Positions 16,123-27,749 of a DNA stretch of 64,000 bases are shown here, piece by piece. Numbering within the stretch: position 1 is the first letter of the stretch; every line of letters starts with the position of its first letter. The notes under the pieces are model-generated. The model was not told where the DNA came from and made no database searches. It saw only the letters and a list, made by a program, of their open reading frames with translations. Position numbers and translations under genes: made by a program. The stretch spans positions 291,034 to 355,033 of the forward strand of contig NZ_CP062806.1 of the NCBI RefSeq assembly GCF_008801925.2, given 5' to 3'. The stretch is from Cupriavidus basilensis (GTDB taxonomy: Bacteria; Pseudomonadota; Gammaproteobacteria; Burkholderiales; Burkholderiaceae).

Positions 16123-18485
16123 ATGCCGAACATGAACCTCAAATGCAATCCTGCGCGCGCCTGCGCACTGCTGCTTGCCTTGACTGCCAACCTGCCGCAA
16201 GGGGTGCTTTCGGCGCAGGTCTCCCCGCAACCTCAGCAACGCGTTACGCTGGAGTTCGACAACGCTGAGATTGTCCAGGTAGTGCAGGCCATCGCTACTG
16301 CGCACGGAAAGACAGTGCTGCTCGACCCTCGTGTCAAAGGCTCGCTCAGCCTGTCCTCGGACAAGCCGCTGACCACCGCGCAAGCCATGCGCACGCTGCA
16401 GTCGGCCCTGCGCTTGCAAGGCTATGCCATGGTGGAGGACGGCGACATCTTGAAGGTCATTCCCGAGGCCGACGCAAAACTTCAGGCGATGGCGACGGTC
16501 ATTGGCAACGCAAACGAGACCGGCACGCGTGGCAATCAGGTCATCACGCAGGTATTCCGCCTCAAGCAGGAGTCCGCAACCACGCTGATACCCGTGCTGC
16601 GCCCGTTGATCACGCCGAACAGCGTGATCAATGCCTACGCAAACAACAACACCATCGTTGTCACAGACTACGCCGACAACGTGCGCCGCATCGCCGACAT
16701 CATCGCTGCCGTCGACAAAGGCGTGGCAGGAGGCGATGTGGAGGTGGTGCCGCTGCGCCACGTGATTGCCAGCGATGTGGCAGTCCTGCTGCAGCGCATG
16801 CTCGATCCGGGTAACGCCGCGACCAGCGGCAGTGCCACTGCCGGCAGCGCAAGCGGCGGCAGTGGCGAAGCCGGCCTTCGCGTATCGGTGGTGGCAGAGC
16901 CGCGCAGCAACACACTGCTGATCCGCGCCCCAAGCACGGAGCGGCTGCAGCAATCCAAGGCGCTGGTGGCCAAGCTGGACCGTCCTTCCAGCCGCCCAGG
17001 CAATATGTATATGGTGCCGCTCAAGAATGCGAGTGCCACCACATTGGCCCAAACCCTGCGGGCGTTGGTGGCGGCGGACGCCACGCTGTCGATGACGAAC
17101 AGCGGCGGCATCGCACAAGCGACAGCCAGCAGCGGCTCCTATCCGTCGATGCCACCTCTCCCCACGGGCGGCGGCGTAGGCGGGACCCTGGGCGGTGGGC
17201 TTAGCGGCACCACCACCACTACAACCGGCGGCGGCTTTGGCACCTCGAGCATGGGGGCGAGCACTGGCAGCGCGGCCCCTGCCACCACTGGCGGTACCAT
17301 CCAAGCCGACCCCGCCACCAACTCCCTGCTGATCACGGCCTCCGAGCCGGTCTATCGCAACCTTCGTGCACTGATCGACGAACTAGATACCCGCCGGGCC
17401 CAAGTCTACGTCGAGTCCATGATCGTGGAGATCACCTCGGACAACGCCGCTGAGCTCGGCATCCAGTGGCAGGTACAGAACGGACGCCTATTCAGCGGCA
17501 CAAATTTCGGCAGCGGCGGACAGAACATCGTCACATTGGGCGCAGGCGCGGTCACCGGTGGGGGCATCCTGCCATCGCTTGCGGCGAATGTAGCCAGTGC
17601 CGGCGGCCTGAATGTCGGCGTCATCAGCGGCAAGTTGGGGCTCAATGCGTTGTTGCGCGCGCTTAGCACACAGCAGGGCGTCAATATCCTGTCCACCCCG
17701 AACTTGATGACGCTGGATAACGAGGAGGCCCGTATCATGGTCGGGCAAAACCTGCCCTTCGTCACTGGCTCCTACGCTCAGACCGGCAGCTCGGCTAGTG
17801 TCACGCCGTTCCAGACCATCGAACGCCAGGACGTGGGATTGACCTTGCGAGTTCGCCCGCAGATCACAGACAGCGACGGCGTCAAGTTGCAGATCTACCA
17901 AGAAACATCGGACGTGATCTCGGCGGGCGGCAATAACGGTCCCACCACTAACAAGCGCGCGCTGGAAACCTCGGTAATGGTTGATACCGGTGACATCATC
18001 GTGCTCGGCGGCCTTATGCAGGATTCCTACAACGAAGGCGTGGACAAGGTGCCGGGCCTTGGCGATATCCCGTTGCTCGGCGCGCTGTTCCGCTACGAGA
18101 ACAAGCAACGCCGCAAGACCAACCTGATGGTGTTCCTGCGGCCCACCATCGTACGCACGCCCGATTCCGCGCGCAATGTCGTAATGACGCGCTATGACTA
18201 CATGCGCAACGAGGGTGCACGCTACCCTAGCGACAACTGGTTTGTGCGCGATGACGATACGCCGCAATTGCCGGCAACGTCCGGACAGCCGGACGGCGCG
18301 CCGCTGCCCTTGGGCAACCGCCGCGCGGTGCCTCCTGCCCGCCCGCAGGCCGGAGGCAGCGGCCTTTCCGCTCCCCCACCGCGTCCCGCGGGACCCATGC
18401 CCGACGCAGCAGGCGAGATCGCGGCACCCGTTACGCCCAACACCACCCCTGTACGGCCGGTGACAAGCCCCGACGATCGAGGCGG

Positions 18486-18489
<4 letters not shown>
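16123..18489 (+). CDS. gspD: Type II secretion secretin GspD
   Basis: 788-residue outer-membrane secretin forming the exit channel. Signal peptide ACALLLALTANLPQGVLSAQ; periplasmic N0 domain (VTLEFDNAEIVQVVQAIATA), then N1-N3 domains with a Gly/Thr-rich insertion in N3 (TGGGVGGTLGGGLSGTTTTT); then the secretin core with QGVNILSTPNLMTLDNEEAR, VGQNLPFVTGSY, QDVGLTLRVRPQI and VDTGDIIVLGGLMQD. The Pro-rich C-terminal tail lacks an obvious S-domain, in line with no GspS pilotin in the cluster. Start chosen at MPNMNLKC; overlaps gspE by 4 bases. Confidence 0.93.
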
Positions 18490-19943
<1,454 letters not shown>

Positions 19944-19957
19944 GAGGGAGTCTCGGC

Positions 19958-21163
19958 ATGCCAGCTTTTCGCTATGAAGCCGTAGATTTTGCCGGCAAGA
20001 TCTGTCGCGGCATGATCGAGGCCGAGGGCAGCCGCGCCGCGCGCGGCCAACTCCGCACGCGCGGCCTGACCCCCCTCAAAGTTATGGTAGTGACCGCCGC
20101 GCCGGCAGGAAGCGGTACCTTCGGCAGTCGCCTGGGCACCCAGGAGCAAGCGCTCTTCACCCGTCAGGTGGCAAGCCTGCTTACTGCCGGCCTTCCGCTC
20201 AACGAAGCGCTGGGGGCACTAGCCGACCAGGCAGAGCGTACCTATGTAAGGGAACTCATCGGCGCGATCCGCGCCGAGGTCATTTCTGGCCAATCCTTCT
20301 CCGCGGCACTCTCGCAACACCCTCGGGACTTTCCCGACATCTACCGCGCCCTGGTTTCCGCCGGGGAACACAGCGGGAAGCTGCATGTGGTGCTGACGAA
20401 GCTGGCGGACTATATCGAGAGCCGCAACGCATTGACACAGAAGATCAAGCTCGCCTTTACCTATCCCGCTGTGGTCACCGTGGTCGCGTTCGGCATCGTC
20501 GTCTTCCTGCTGACCTACGTGGTCCCGCAAGTGGTAGGGGTGTTTACCACCACCAAGCAGAAACTGCCGACGATTACGACCATCATGCTCGCCTGCAGCG
20601 ATTTCGCGCGCGACTGGGGCTGGTTGGCCGCGCTCGTTTGCTTCGCCGCAGCGTGGCTGGTTCGCCGCATACTCGCCCTACCCGGCCCGCGCCACCGCTG
20701 GCATGCCTGGCTGCTCACGGCGCCGCTGCTCGGAAAGCTTGTGCGCGGCTACAACACCGCGCGCTTCGCCAGCACGCTGGCCATTCTCACCAGCGCCGGC
20801 GTCCCGATCCTGCGCGCACTGCAGGCGGCCGGTGAGACCCTTAACAACGTGGCATTACGCGATAACGTGGAAGACGCCATCTCGCGTGTGCGCGAGGGCA
20901 CATCACTGGCCCGCGCCCTCGCGTCCGCCAACCAATTCCCGCCAGTGCTGATTCATCTGATCCGCTCTGGCGAATCCACCGGCAAGCTACCTGAGATGCT
21001 CGAGCGCGCGGCCGAGGGCGAGGCCAGTCAGTTGGAGCGGCGGACGCTGTTCATCACCGGCCTGCTAGAACCTGCGCTGATACTAGGCATGGGCCTGATG
21101 GTGCTGTTGATCGTGCTTGCGGTGCTGATGCCAATCCTGGAGATCAACCAGATGGTGCGCTAA
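19958..21163 (+). CDS. gspF: Type II secretion inner-membrane platform protein GspF
   Basis: 401 residues with the two repeated cytosolic T2SSF domains. The first has FTRQVASLLTAGLPLNEALG and the second FASTLAILTSAGVPILRALQ, each with the FxxxLxxLxxAGxP signature. Membrane segments lie at VVTVVAFGIVVFLLTYVVP, LAALVCFAAAWLVRRI and ILGMGLMVLLIVLAVLMPIL. Start at MPAFRYEAVDFAGK, just after AGAGGGAG; an upstream in-frame extension over gspE is rejected. Likely anchors GspE and pulls pseudopilins. Confidence 0.93.
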   Translation: MPAFRYEAVDFAGKICRGMIEAEGSRAARGQLRTRGLTPLKVMVVTAAPAGSGTFGSRLGTQEQALFTRQVASLLTAGLPLNEALGALADQAERTYVRELIGAIRAEVISGQSFSAALSQHPRDFPDIYRALVSAGEHSGKLHVVLTKLADYIESRNALTQKIKLAFTYPAVVTVVAFGIVVFLLTYVVPQVVGVFTTTKQKLPTITTIMLACSDFARDWGWLAALVCFAAAWLVRRILALPGPRHRWHAWLLTAPLLGKLVRGYNTARFASTLAILTSAGVPILRALQAAGETLNNVALRDNVEDAISRVREGTSLARALASANQFPPVLIHLIRSGESTGKLPEMLERAAEGEASQLERRTLFITGLLEPALILGMGLMVLLIVLAVLMPILEINQMVR

Positions 21164-21249
21164 CACGGCCGCTGTCACTTCGTCATCCGGCGGTCATCAA
21201 CAGCCGCTAGCTTGGCAATCACGCTATCGGATTCCCCTAGGAGGTAAAC

Positions 21250-23376
21250 GTGAAGGACGTCAAGCAACAGCTGGACAGCCTCGTACGCGAGCGCGCGGCA
21301 ATCACCGCCGACCAGCGCAAAGCCTCACTGCTGGCAGTATGGAGCAAAGATCCGTTGGCGGCGGAGCCGGACCGCTCCAGGGCAAAGAACTTTGCCGCAC
21401 GCATGGGCGCGGAATCGCTGCAGGGCGACAGTATCGATTACCTGCCAACCTCATTCCTTGCCTTGGGTACCCGTCGCAGCCGCGCCGTCGCTATCGTCCG
21501 CTCAGGCACGGGCTCTGCACTGGCAACCGGCTTCCTGATCAGTCCCGCCCTGTTCATCACTAACAACCATGTGCTGGAGACCGCCACGGATGCCGCAGCC
21601 GCCCTGATCGAGTTCAACTTCGAGACAACAGAAGACGGAACGCCCTTGATCGGCTCACGCTTTGCCCTCGCGCCTCAGCGCTTCTGGCTGTCAAGTCCGA
21701 TCGATCAACTTGACTTCGCTATCGTAGCGGTGGGTGAGCGGCTCGCCGGCCCGGACGACATTACGAGCTTTGGCTACCTGAGCCTGAGCGACCGTCCGGA
21801 CAAGCATGCGCTGGGGATGACAGTGAACATCATCGAGCATCCACAGGGCCGCCGCAAGCAAGTCGTGGTGAGGGAAAACCGCCTGCTGGCACGCGGAGAA
21901 GGCGGTGGCGCCGAGCATTGCCTGCACTACGCCGCCGACACCGAGGAAGGCTCCTCCGGCTCGCCCGTCGCGAATGACAACTGGGAGGTGGTCGCGCTGC
22001 ATCACTGGGGCGTCCCGCATCTGGATACGGTCTCACTCGACGGCGTCGCCATCCCCATGACAGTCAATGAGGGCATTCGCGCAAGCGCCATCGTCGCTCA
22101 ACTGCGACGAGACCTCGCAAGCCTCGCCGCCCCCGCCCAGGCCCTGCTAGGCGCCGCGCTGGCTACCGGCGACGCGGCGCTGCCCACCGCCGTCCCGATT
22201 GCCCCACTGGCACCCGGAAACCCACCGCCGGGCGCCCACGTCCTCCACCTCGGGGGCGAATCCCTACAACCAATCGCCACGGGAAGCACCATGTCCGCTG
22301 AAAACGCAGAAAACACGGAAACCCGCCAGGTTGTCCTGGTACCGCTGGAGATCAGCGTGCGCGTCGCGCGGCAAGCCGACACGCAGCACCTCTCAGCAAG
22401 CCAATCCGCACTGGTGCTGCCCTCCGCAAGCGAAACACTGCCGCGCGGGCTGCAATATGCCGAGCGCATGCGACTCGACCGGAACTATAAAAACCGCAAC
22501 GGCTACAACCCGCACTTCATCGACGGCCTCGCCATTGCACTGCCTGATCTCGTACAAGCACGCTCCGGCGAAATCGCGCCCCTGAAGAACGGCGTGCCCG
22601 GTAACCCTGCCCTGCTTGAGTACGAGAATTTCTCCATCATGATCTGCGCACCGCGCCGGATGGCATTCGTGTCGGCCGTGAATATCGACGCCGCGCACTA
22701 TATCGACATTGATCGCGATACCGGCGCGCCCAAAGTCGGGCCGGAAGGTGACAGCTGGTACGACGACGACCGCATGGACCCTCGCTACTATATTGGCCAA
22801 GACTTCTATGGCGCGTGGAGTACGTACTTCGATCGTGGCCACCTCACGCGCCGCAGCGATCCCACCTGGGGCACGCCGGAGCAAGCAGCCAGAGCTAATG
22901 CGGATACGTTCCACCGGACGAATTGCACGCCGCAACACTTCCGCTTCAACGAGAGCATCAAGTTCTGGCAAGGCCTGGAGCGCTACATTCTCGAATTCGG
23001 CGTACTGAAGATTAACGCCAAGGTCACCGTGCTAACGGGGCCAGTCCTCGACGACGACAATGTGGCACCTTGCGACGGTATTAATGTGCCACTACTGTTC
23101 TGGAAGGTGGTCTTGCGCGTAGGCCCCGACCAGCAGCCGCAGGCAAGCGCCTTCGTGGTCAGCCAGGAAAAGCTGCTCAAGGAAGCGCGCGTCGCCCTCA
23201 AGCCACCTGCGGACGACATCGCCCCGGTCGTGGAGACCTTTAGGATTGGCGTGGCCAAGCTTGCCAGCCTGACCGGTCTGGACTTCTCGGGCTTCGCACA
23301 GTACGACACCTACAAGAGCCGGCCAGGCGCCGAAGCTGTTCCCCGGCCGATGACGGCGTGGGAAGACGCGCTCTGA
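21250..23376 (+). CDS. Trypsin-like protease fused to DNA/RNA non-specific endonuclease
   Basis: 708 residues with two enzymatic domains. The N-terminal half (about 75-280) is a V8/trypsin-like serine protease with His in FITNNHVLET, Asp in LDFAIVAVGE and Ser in EEGSSGSPVAN. A linker with Pro/Ala runs (about 300-400) joins it to a NUC1-type nuclease (about 425-700) with catalytic DRGHLTRRSD and the metal-site Asn in TFHRTNCTPQHFRFNESIKF. No signal peptide or membrane segment is seen at MKDVKQQLDSLVRERAAITA. Preceded by AGGAGG-like TAGGAGGTAAACG. It sits between gspF and gspC; a secreted or defence role are both conceivable. Confidence 0.88.
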   Translation: MKDVKQQLDSLVRERAAITADQRKASLLAVWSKDPLAAEPDRSRAKNFAARMGAESLQGDSIDYLPTSFLALGTRRSRAVAIVRSGTGSALATGFLISPALFITNNHVLETATDAAAALIEFNFETTEDGTPLIGSRFALAPQRFWLSSPIDQLDFAIVAVGERLAGPDDITSFGYLSLSDRPDKHALGMTVNIIEHPQGRRKQVVVRENRLLARGEGGGAEHCLHYAADTEEGSSGSPVANDNWEVVALHHWGVPHLDTVSLDGVAIPMTVNEGIRASAIVAQLRRDLASLAAPAQALLGAALATGDAALPTAVPIAPLAPGNPPPGAHVLHLGGESLQPIATGSTMSAENAENTETRQVVLVPLEISVRVARQADTQHLSASQSALVLPSASETLPRGLQYAERMRLDRNYKNRNGYNPHFIDGLAIALPDLVQARSGEIAPLKNGVPGNPALLEYENFSIMICAPRRMAFVSAVNIDAAHYIDIDRDTGAPKVGPEGDSWYDDDRMDPRYYIGQDFYGAWSTYFDRGHLTRRSDPTWGTPEQAARANADTFHRTNCTPQHFRFNESIKFWQGLERYILEFGVLKINAKVTVLTGPVLDDDNVAPCDGINVPLLFWKVVLRVGPDQQPQASAFVVSQEKLLKEARVALKPPADDIAPVVETFRIGVAKLASLTGLDFSGFAQYDTYKSRPGAEAVPRPMTAWEDAL

Positions 23377-23535
23377 GGCCATCGCCAAAGGCCGATGTAT
23401 CGAGGAATGGATTGGCGAAGGACGGACCTCTGATCCGAAGAACGGACATCGCCATCCGCTCAACCTTTCTCGATATGCAAGGCAGTTGCGTATCGCGCCC
23501 ACACATCGTCAGCAAGCCGTATCTGCGGCTCGCTG

Positions 23536-24114
23536 CTATTTGACTGCGGTCTGTGAGCCGGCCCGCGGCACATTACTCACAAGTGCTGGCGCACCGTCAT
23601 CCCACTCATGCCCACCAATCGTCGTAAAAGAAGACAGTACCGGTACCTTCGGCGCTGCCGCCATGCGCACCTCCCGTCGTACGCCGTAGCTTGACAGCAC
23701 AACCAAGCGCTCGCCAACCTCCTCTAGCACCAGGCCTGGCGCCGCTTCGCGCCCAGTCAGCACAAGCCGTGGCGGCTTGCCATTCACTGCGATCACCGCT
23801 GCGCCACTGGCCTCCCCAGCATCTCTGCCGGTGCGAATGACGCCGCTAACCATGATTGGAAGTTCACTATCCTTGGCCGGACGGGCACCGAACAGCCGCG
23901 CTCCCTCTCCCGATACAAATGGAGCCGAGATTGCCTTGGACGCCGGCACGCTAGCTTGCCTCGCGGCGTGCAGGCGCGTGCCCCAGTATCCCGCCGCGGC
24001 GATGCAGGCCAACGCGCAAACGAGTGTGAGGAGTCGCTGGCGATAGACCGCTGGATGCGCAAAGCGGGCCACCAGCGCGGAGCCGCGCACACGCGCGAAT
24101 ATTGACCGGGTCAT
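23536..24114 (-). CDS. gspC: Type II secretion protein GspC
   Basis: 192 residues linking the inner-membrane platform to the secretin. A short cytosolic N-terminus is followed by one membrane helix (LTLVCALACIAAAGYWGTRL, about 29-48) and a periplasmic HR domain (LFGARPAKDSELPIMVSGVI, then AVIAVNGKPPRLVL). There is no C-terminal PDZ or coiled-coil domain beyond the HR core, so it is a minimal GspC. It is on the opposite strand between the protease-nuclease and gspG, and diverges from gspG across about 160 bases. The larger open frame upstream of 24114 has no domain character. Confidence 0.85.
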   Translation of the reverse strand: MTRSIFARVRGSALVARFAHPAVYRQRLLTLVCALACIAAAGYWGTRLHAARQASVPASKAISAPFVSGEGARLFGARPAKDSELPIMVSGVIRTGRDAGEASGAAVIAVNGKPPRLVLTGREAAPGLVLEEVGERLVVLSSYGVRREVRMAAAPKVPVLSSFTTIGGHEWDDGAPALVSNVPRAGSQTAVK

Positions 24115-24274
24115 GGCGGTGAGCCTCTCGTATGAAGTTTTGGTGTCAGAAACCGCGTAAGGCGCGTAACCGGTTTGCCCCACATCTTCGACAGAATCAC
24201 CCTGGCCCATCCCGGAGCGCGGCCCTTGCAGCTTTGTACCGCGCGCGCATGACAGACTTCTTGCGGAAACTACG

Positions 24275-24727
24275 ATGAATTTGCCCACAGCGCCAACGAC
24301 CATGCGGACACGTTCCGCCGCCGGCTTTACCCTAATCGAAATCATGGTGGTGATCGTCATTCTCGGTGTGTTGGCCGCGCTGGTAGTGCCCAAGATCATG
24401 AGCCGGCCAGACGAGGCCCGGCGAGTCGCAGCACGCCAGGATATCGCCGCGATCATGCAGGCGCTCAAGCTGTACCGACTTGACAATGGTCGATATCCCA
24501 CGGCCGAACAGGGACTGCAAGCCCTCATCGCGCGCCCGACGGTGGAGCCGCTGCCCAACAACTGGAAGAGTGGCGGATACCTCGAGAAACTGCCCAAGGA
24601 CGCCTGGGGCCAGCCTTACCAGTTCGTGAATCCGGGCGTCCGGGGCGAAATCGACATCTTCAGCTTTGGCGCCGACGGCCAACCTAACGGCGCTGGCAAT
24701 GACGCAGACATCGGATCATGGGAATAG
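24275..24727 (+). CDS. gspG: Major pseudopilin GspG
   Basis: 150-residue precursor. The prepilin-peptidase site is [12 protein letters not shown] with the conserved Glu at +5, followed by the hydrophobic helix. The family features [18 protein letters not shown] and the C-terminal calcium-loop region [32 protein letters not shown] are intact. It forms the body of the pseudopilus. No gspO peptidase is in the window, so processing must use PilD from elsewhere. Confidence 0.95.
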   Translation: MNLPTAPTTMRTRSAAGFTLIEIMVVIVILGVLAALVVPKIMSRPDEARRVAARQDIAAIMQALKLYRLDNGRYPTAEQGLQALIARPTVEPLPNNWKSGGYLEKLPKDAWGQPYQFVNPGVRGEIDIFSFGADGQPNGAGNDADIGSWE

Positions 24728-25242
24728 GCCCTGTCATGATCGCCACGCCAAGCCGCCGCCTCACGGCCCGTCAGTATTCAGGCAAGAGTCGATACGGCTT
24801 CACGCTGCTTGAGATGATGGTGGTGGTGGTCATCATCGGCATCGTCAGCGGGCTTGTTGTGGTCAATGCCCAGCCTAGCCCTCGCAACTTGCTACAGCAT
24901 CAGGCCCAACGACTGATCCTGCTGCTACAGGATGCGCACCAGGAAGCCAGGCTGCGAGCGCAGCCCATCGCATGGGAAGCGACGCCGCAAAGCTACCGGT
25001 TCCTGGTCCGCGATGGAGAAGGCTGGCAACCCATGCGCGACGAGTTACTGCGAGCTGGCAGTTGGGGGGCACCGCTATCGGCGCTCAGTGTGGCGCAGCC
25101 GAATTCCGCGCCACAGGCCGGCGCGGTGAGAGTCTTGTTCGGACGCGAGCCAATGGAGCCCACGGTCACCATTACGCTGGAGCGCGACGGAGCACGCGCC
25201 AGCATCCTAACCACCGCGCCAGGCCGCTATGTGGTGCAGTAG
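24718..25242 (+). CDS. gspH: Minor pseudopilin GspH
   Basis: 174 residues (start at 24718 overlapping the end of gspG by 10 bases; ATG at 24736 is an alternative). Cleavage site [21 protein letters not shown], then a GspH domain with [20 protein letters not shown] and [13 protein letters not shown]. It belongs to the tip complex or the pseudopilus shaft cap. Part of the tight G-H-I-J-L-M run. Confidence 0.88.
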   Translation: MGIGPVMIATPSRRLTARQYSGKSRYGFTLLEMMVVVVIIGIVSGLVVVNAQPSPRNLLQHQAQRLILLLQDAHQEARLRAQPIAWEATPQSYRFLVRDGEGWQPMRDELLRAGSWGAPLSALSVAQPNSAPQAGAVRVLFGREPMEPTVTITLERDGARASILTTAPGRYVVQ

Positions 25243-25315
25243 GCGACAGCCCGCGCGCCATACACGCCGGCCACACGGCATGGTTTGTCGTGTACTCAGC
25301 CTCTCGGGACGGCCT

Positions 25316-25723
25316 ATGCCGGCTAAGCCTCGGCCCTCATCGCCTGGCGGGTTCACGCTGATCGAAGTGCTGGTAGCGCTGACCATCGTCGCCGTGGCGC
25401 TCGGCGCCTGCCTACGCGTGGCCGGTCTGTTGGCCGACAGCAGCGACAGCCTGCGCGCGCGCAGTGTGGCCGAATGGAGCGCAGCCAACCGGCTTGCCGA
25501 ACTGCGCCTGGCCAGACGTTGGCCGGAACCCGGCACGCGCCGCTTTGCCTGCGACCAAGGGCGGGTGGCGCTTCGCTGCGAGGAAAGCGTCAGTCCCACC
25601 GCGGATCCACTAATTCGCCTCGTGGTGATCTCGGTCTATCGAAATAGCGACAGCAATGACGCAGGCACGCGGCTTGCCCAACTGGCCACGGTGATGACAG
25701 ATGGCTCGCGTTCGGATCGGTAA
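25316..25723 (+). CDS. gspI: Minor pseudopilin GspI
   Basis: 135 residues from MPAKPRPSSPGG. The cleavage site is PGG-FTLIEVLVALTIVAVALG, followed by EWSAANRLAELRLARRWPEP, which matches the GspI pattern of a helix then W-P. The frame also extends upstream over gspH, but only this start gives a normal short leader. It overlaps gspJ by 23 bases. Core of the I-J-K tip complex. Confidence 0.85.
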   Translation: MPAKPRPSSPGGFTLIEVLVALTIVAVALGACLRVAGLLADSSDSLRARSVAEWSAANRLAELRLARRWPEPGTRRFACDQGRVALRCEESVSPTADPLIRLVVISVYRNSDSNDAGTRLAQLATVMTDGSRSDR

Positions 25724-26384
25724 GTACCGCGCCATATGCGAGCGTCGCGGCTTCACGTTGATGGAGATGATCATCGCCATCGCTATCCTGGCGATCATCG
25801 CAGTGGTCTCATGGCGCTCGCTCGATGGCATCATCCGCGGCCAGCATGCCGTGGCCGACAGTATGGCGGAGACCCGCTCGCTGGATCGCCTGTTCGCCCA
25901 ACTCAGCTACGATCTTGCCGAGGCCGTGCCCGACGCCCAACTGGGTGCCGGGGCGATCCAGTTTGATGGCGCACAGTTGCACATCGTGCGCGCATTGCGT
26001 GAGCCGGGCCAGCCGACGCGCTGGCAAGTGGTCGGTTACCGCACGGCAGATGGCATCTTGTGGCGCAGCATCTCGGCCCCGGTGGCCAGCCGGGAAGCTG
26101 CGCGCGCCGCGCTCGAAGCGCCGCCCTCCGAGCGTCAGGCACTGGTCGAACATGCCGTTGGGCTAGAGGTACGCGGCTGGATTGATCCGAGCGGCAATCT
26201 CGGGAACTCCGCCAATGCGATCAGCGCGGGCTGGGCCGTGCGTGACGGCGGCGTTCGCCCTCCGCCCGTAATGGCAGGTGCATCTCCCATACTGCCACTC
26301 AACCGGGTAACCGGGGTGGAAGTCGTGGTATTGACCGGAGCCCCGCCAACCGCCTACCGCCGCGTTCTGGCACCCACTCCATAA
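25701..26384 (+). CDS. gspJ: Minor pseudopilin GspJ
   Basis: 227 residues with RRG-FTLMEMIIAIAILAIIAV at the cleavage site and a long GspJ periplasmic part: DRLFAQLSYDLAEAVPDAQL, VVGYRTADGILWRSISAPV and a late VEVVVLTG strand. GspJ with GspI and GspK caps the pseudopilus. Confidence 0.9.
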   Translation: MARVRIGKYRAICERRGFTLMEMIIAIAILAIIAVVSWRSLDGIIRGQHAVADSMAETRSLDRLFAQLSYDLAEAVPDAQLGAGAIQFDGAQLHIVRALREPGQPTRWQVVGYRTADGILWRSISAPVASREAARAALEAPPSERQALVEHAVGLEVRGWIDPSGNLGNSANAISAGWAVRDGGVRPPPVMAGASPILPLNRVTGVEVVVLTGAPPTAYRRVLAPTP

Positions 26385-26435
26385 GCCGCCCGCCTTTTCA
26401 CGAGTACCTTCCGAATTCCCACGAGCGCCGATCCA

Positions 26436-27749
26436 ATGTCCGAAACCGTCGCGACCTGTTATGTACGCCTGCCGGCCTGCCCTGCGCCACCGTCGACCGC
26501 GCATCGCGCAGCCAGCCTGTTTGACCCGCTGCACGACGCATTGGCCTATGCCATCGCTGACGCAGACGGGCACCTGCTGCGGACCGGCCACGCTATATCC
26601 GCGGAACTACCGCTTGCACGCGAAACGGTGCTGCTTGCCGACTCTCGCGATATGCTCGTGCTACGCGTGCCTCTGCCGGCCGTCGCCGGCACACTGCTTC
26701 GCGAGACCCTGCCGGGCCTGGTCGAAGAACACCTGATACGCGATGCCGAACATTGCCATATCGCCGTTTTGGCCCGTCATGCCGACGGTCAAGCCACACT
26801 GGCCATAGCCGACCGCCAATGGTTCAGCCTCCTCCTGGGCGCCTTCGGTCAACGGCGCCTGCGCCTGCTGCCGGCTGTACTTTGCCTACCGCCGGGAGAC
26901 CGCGGCTGCGGCACCGTCGTACTTGAGCCGGCTCCGGCAGCTCAGCCGACCGGGGGCTTGCCGGAACCCGACTCCGACTTCCGGGTTGCCACCGCGCCCG
27001 ACGCGAATACCGGAGCCGGCGTAGCCGATACGCCGTGGTTGCTCACCGTGCGCCTGTCCGGCGACGCTACCTATGGCATTGCACTTCCCCCTGCAGAGGC
27101 ACTAGCTTGGATTTGTGGCCCGCTGGCAGGCAGCACGCTGTACGCCGACAAAGCGCTGCATCAGCATCTTCCCGACGATCGCCCCGCACAGGCCGCGGAG
27201 TGGACGCTGTGGATTGCCGGCGCACGCGCCCTGCCGCAAATGGACGCCTGCCAATTCGAACTAACGGCGAACCACCGCCGTGGAGCGGCAGCCTCTGCCT
27301 CGAATGCCTGGCCGCTTGGCCTCGCGCTTGCAGCCATTCTGCTGTGCCTAGCTGGGGTTAATGCGCAATGGTGGTCACTACAGCGTCAGCAGGATGCCCT
27401 AACGGAAACGATGAACAGCGTGCTTCGCGAGCATTTCCCCAAGACTGGCCCGATCGTCGATGCCCTGGCGCAGATGCAGCAACAATTGAATAGCCTCCGC
27501 GAAGCGAAGGGCCAACCCGCCGCAGGAGATTTTGCAATACTCGCCGATCGCTTCGCCACTGCGCTGGGCCCGGTCCCCGTCACCGCTGTCAGCGAGATTG
27601 GCTACCACGAGGGTAGCCTTCGCGTGCGCTTGATCTCCTCCGGCAGTAATGCAAAGATTGACACCGATGGCCTGCGATCCCGCCTCGAGAAGGCCGGCGT
27701 GAGTGCGCGCCTGGAGGACGGCCAATGGATCCTGAGGAGCCGCACATGA
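26436..27749 (+). CDS. gspL: Type II secretion platform protein GspL
   Basis: 437 residues. The cytosolic actin-like half (1-about 285) shows LLADSRDMLVLRVPLPAVAG and LPGLVEEHLIRDAEHCHIAV, a known GspL pattern, and would bind GspE. One membrane helix NAWPLGLALAAILLCLAGVN leads to a periplasmic ferredoxin-like part ending in LRSRLEKAGVSARLEDGQWI. Overlaps gspM by the ATGA junction. Confidence 0.88.
   Translation: MSETVATCYVRLPACPAPPSTAHRAASLFDPLHDALAYAIADADGHLLRTGHAISAELPLARETVLLADSRDMLVLRVPLPAVAGTLLRETLPGLVEEHLIRDAEHCHIAVLARHADGQATLAIADRQWFSLLLGAFGQRRLRLLPAVLCLPPGDRGCGTVVLEPAPAAQPTGGLPEPDSDFRVATAPDANTGAGVADTPWLLTVRLSGDATYGIALPPAEALAWICGPLAGSTLYADKALHQHLPDDRPAQAAEWTLWIAGARALPQMDACQFELTANHRRGAAASASNAWPLGLALAAILLCLAGVNAQWWSLQRQQDALTETMNSVLREHFPKTGPIVDALAQMQQQLNSLREAKGQPAAGDFAILADRFATALGPVPVTAVSEIGYHEGSLRVRLISSGSNAKIDTDGLRSRLEKAGVSARLEDGQWILRSRT

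Noticed and set aside
16108..17304. 398-codon minus-strand frame across gspD
   Set aside because: Antisense shadow of the secretin gene.
23536..24597. 353-codon minus-strand frame as one gene
   Set aside because: Only the part from 24114 down is GspC; the upstream part overlaps gspG in antisense and has no domain.
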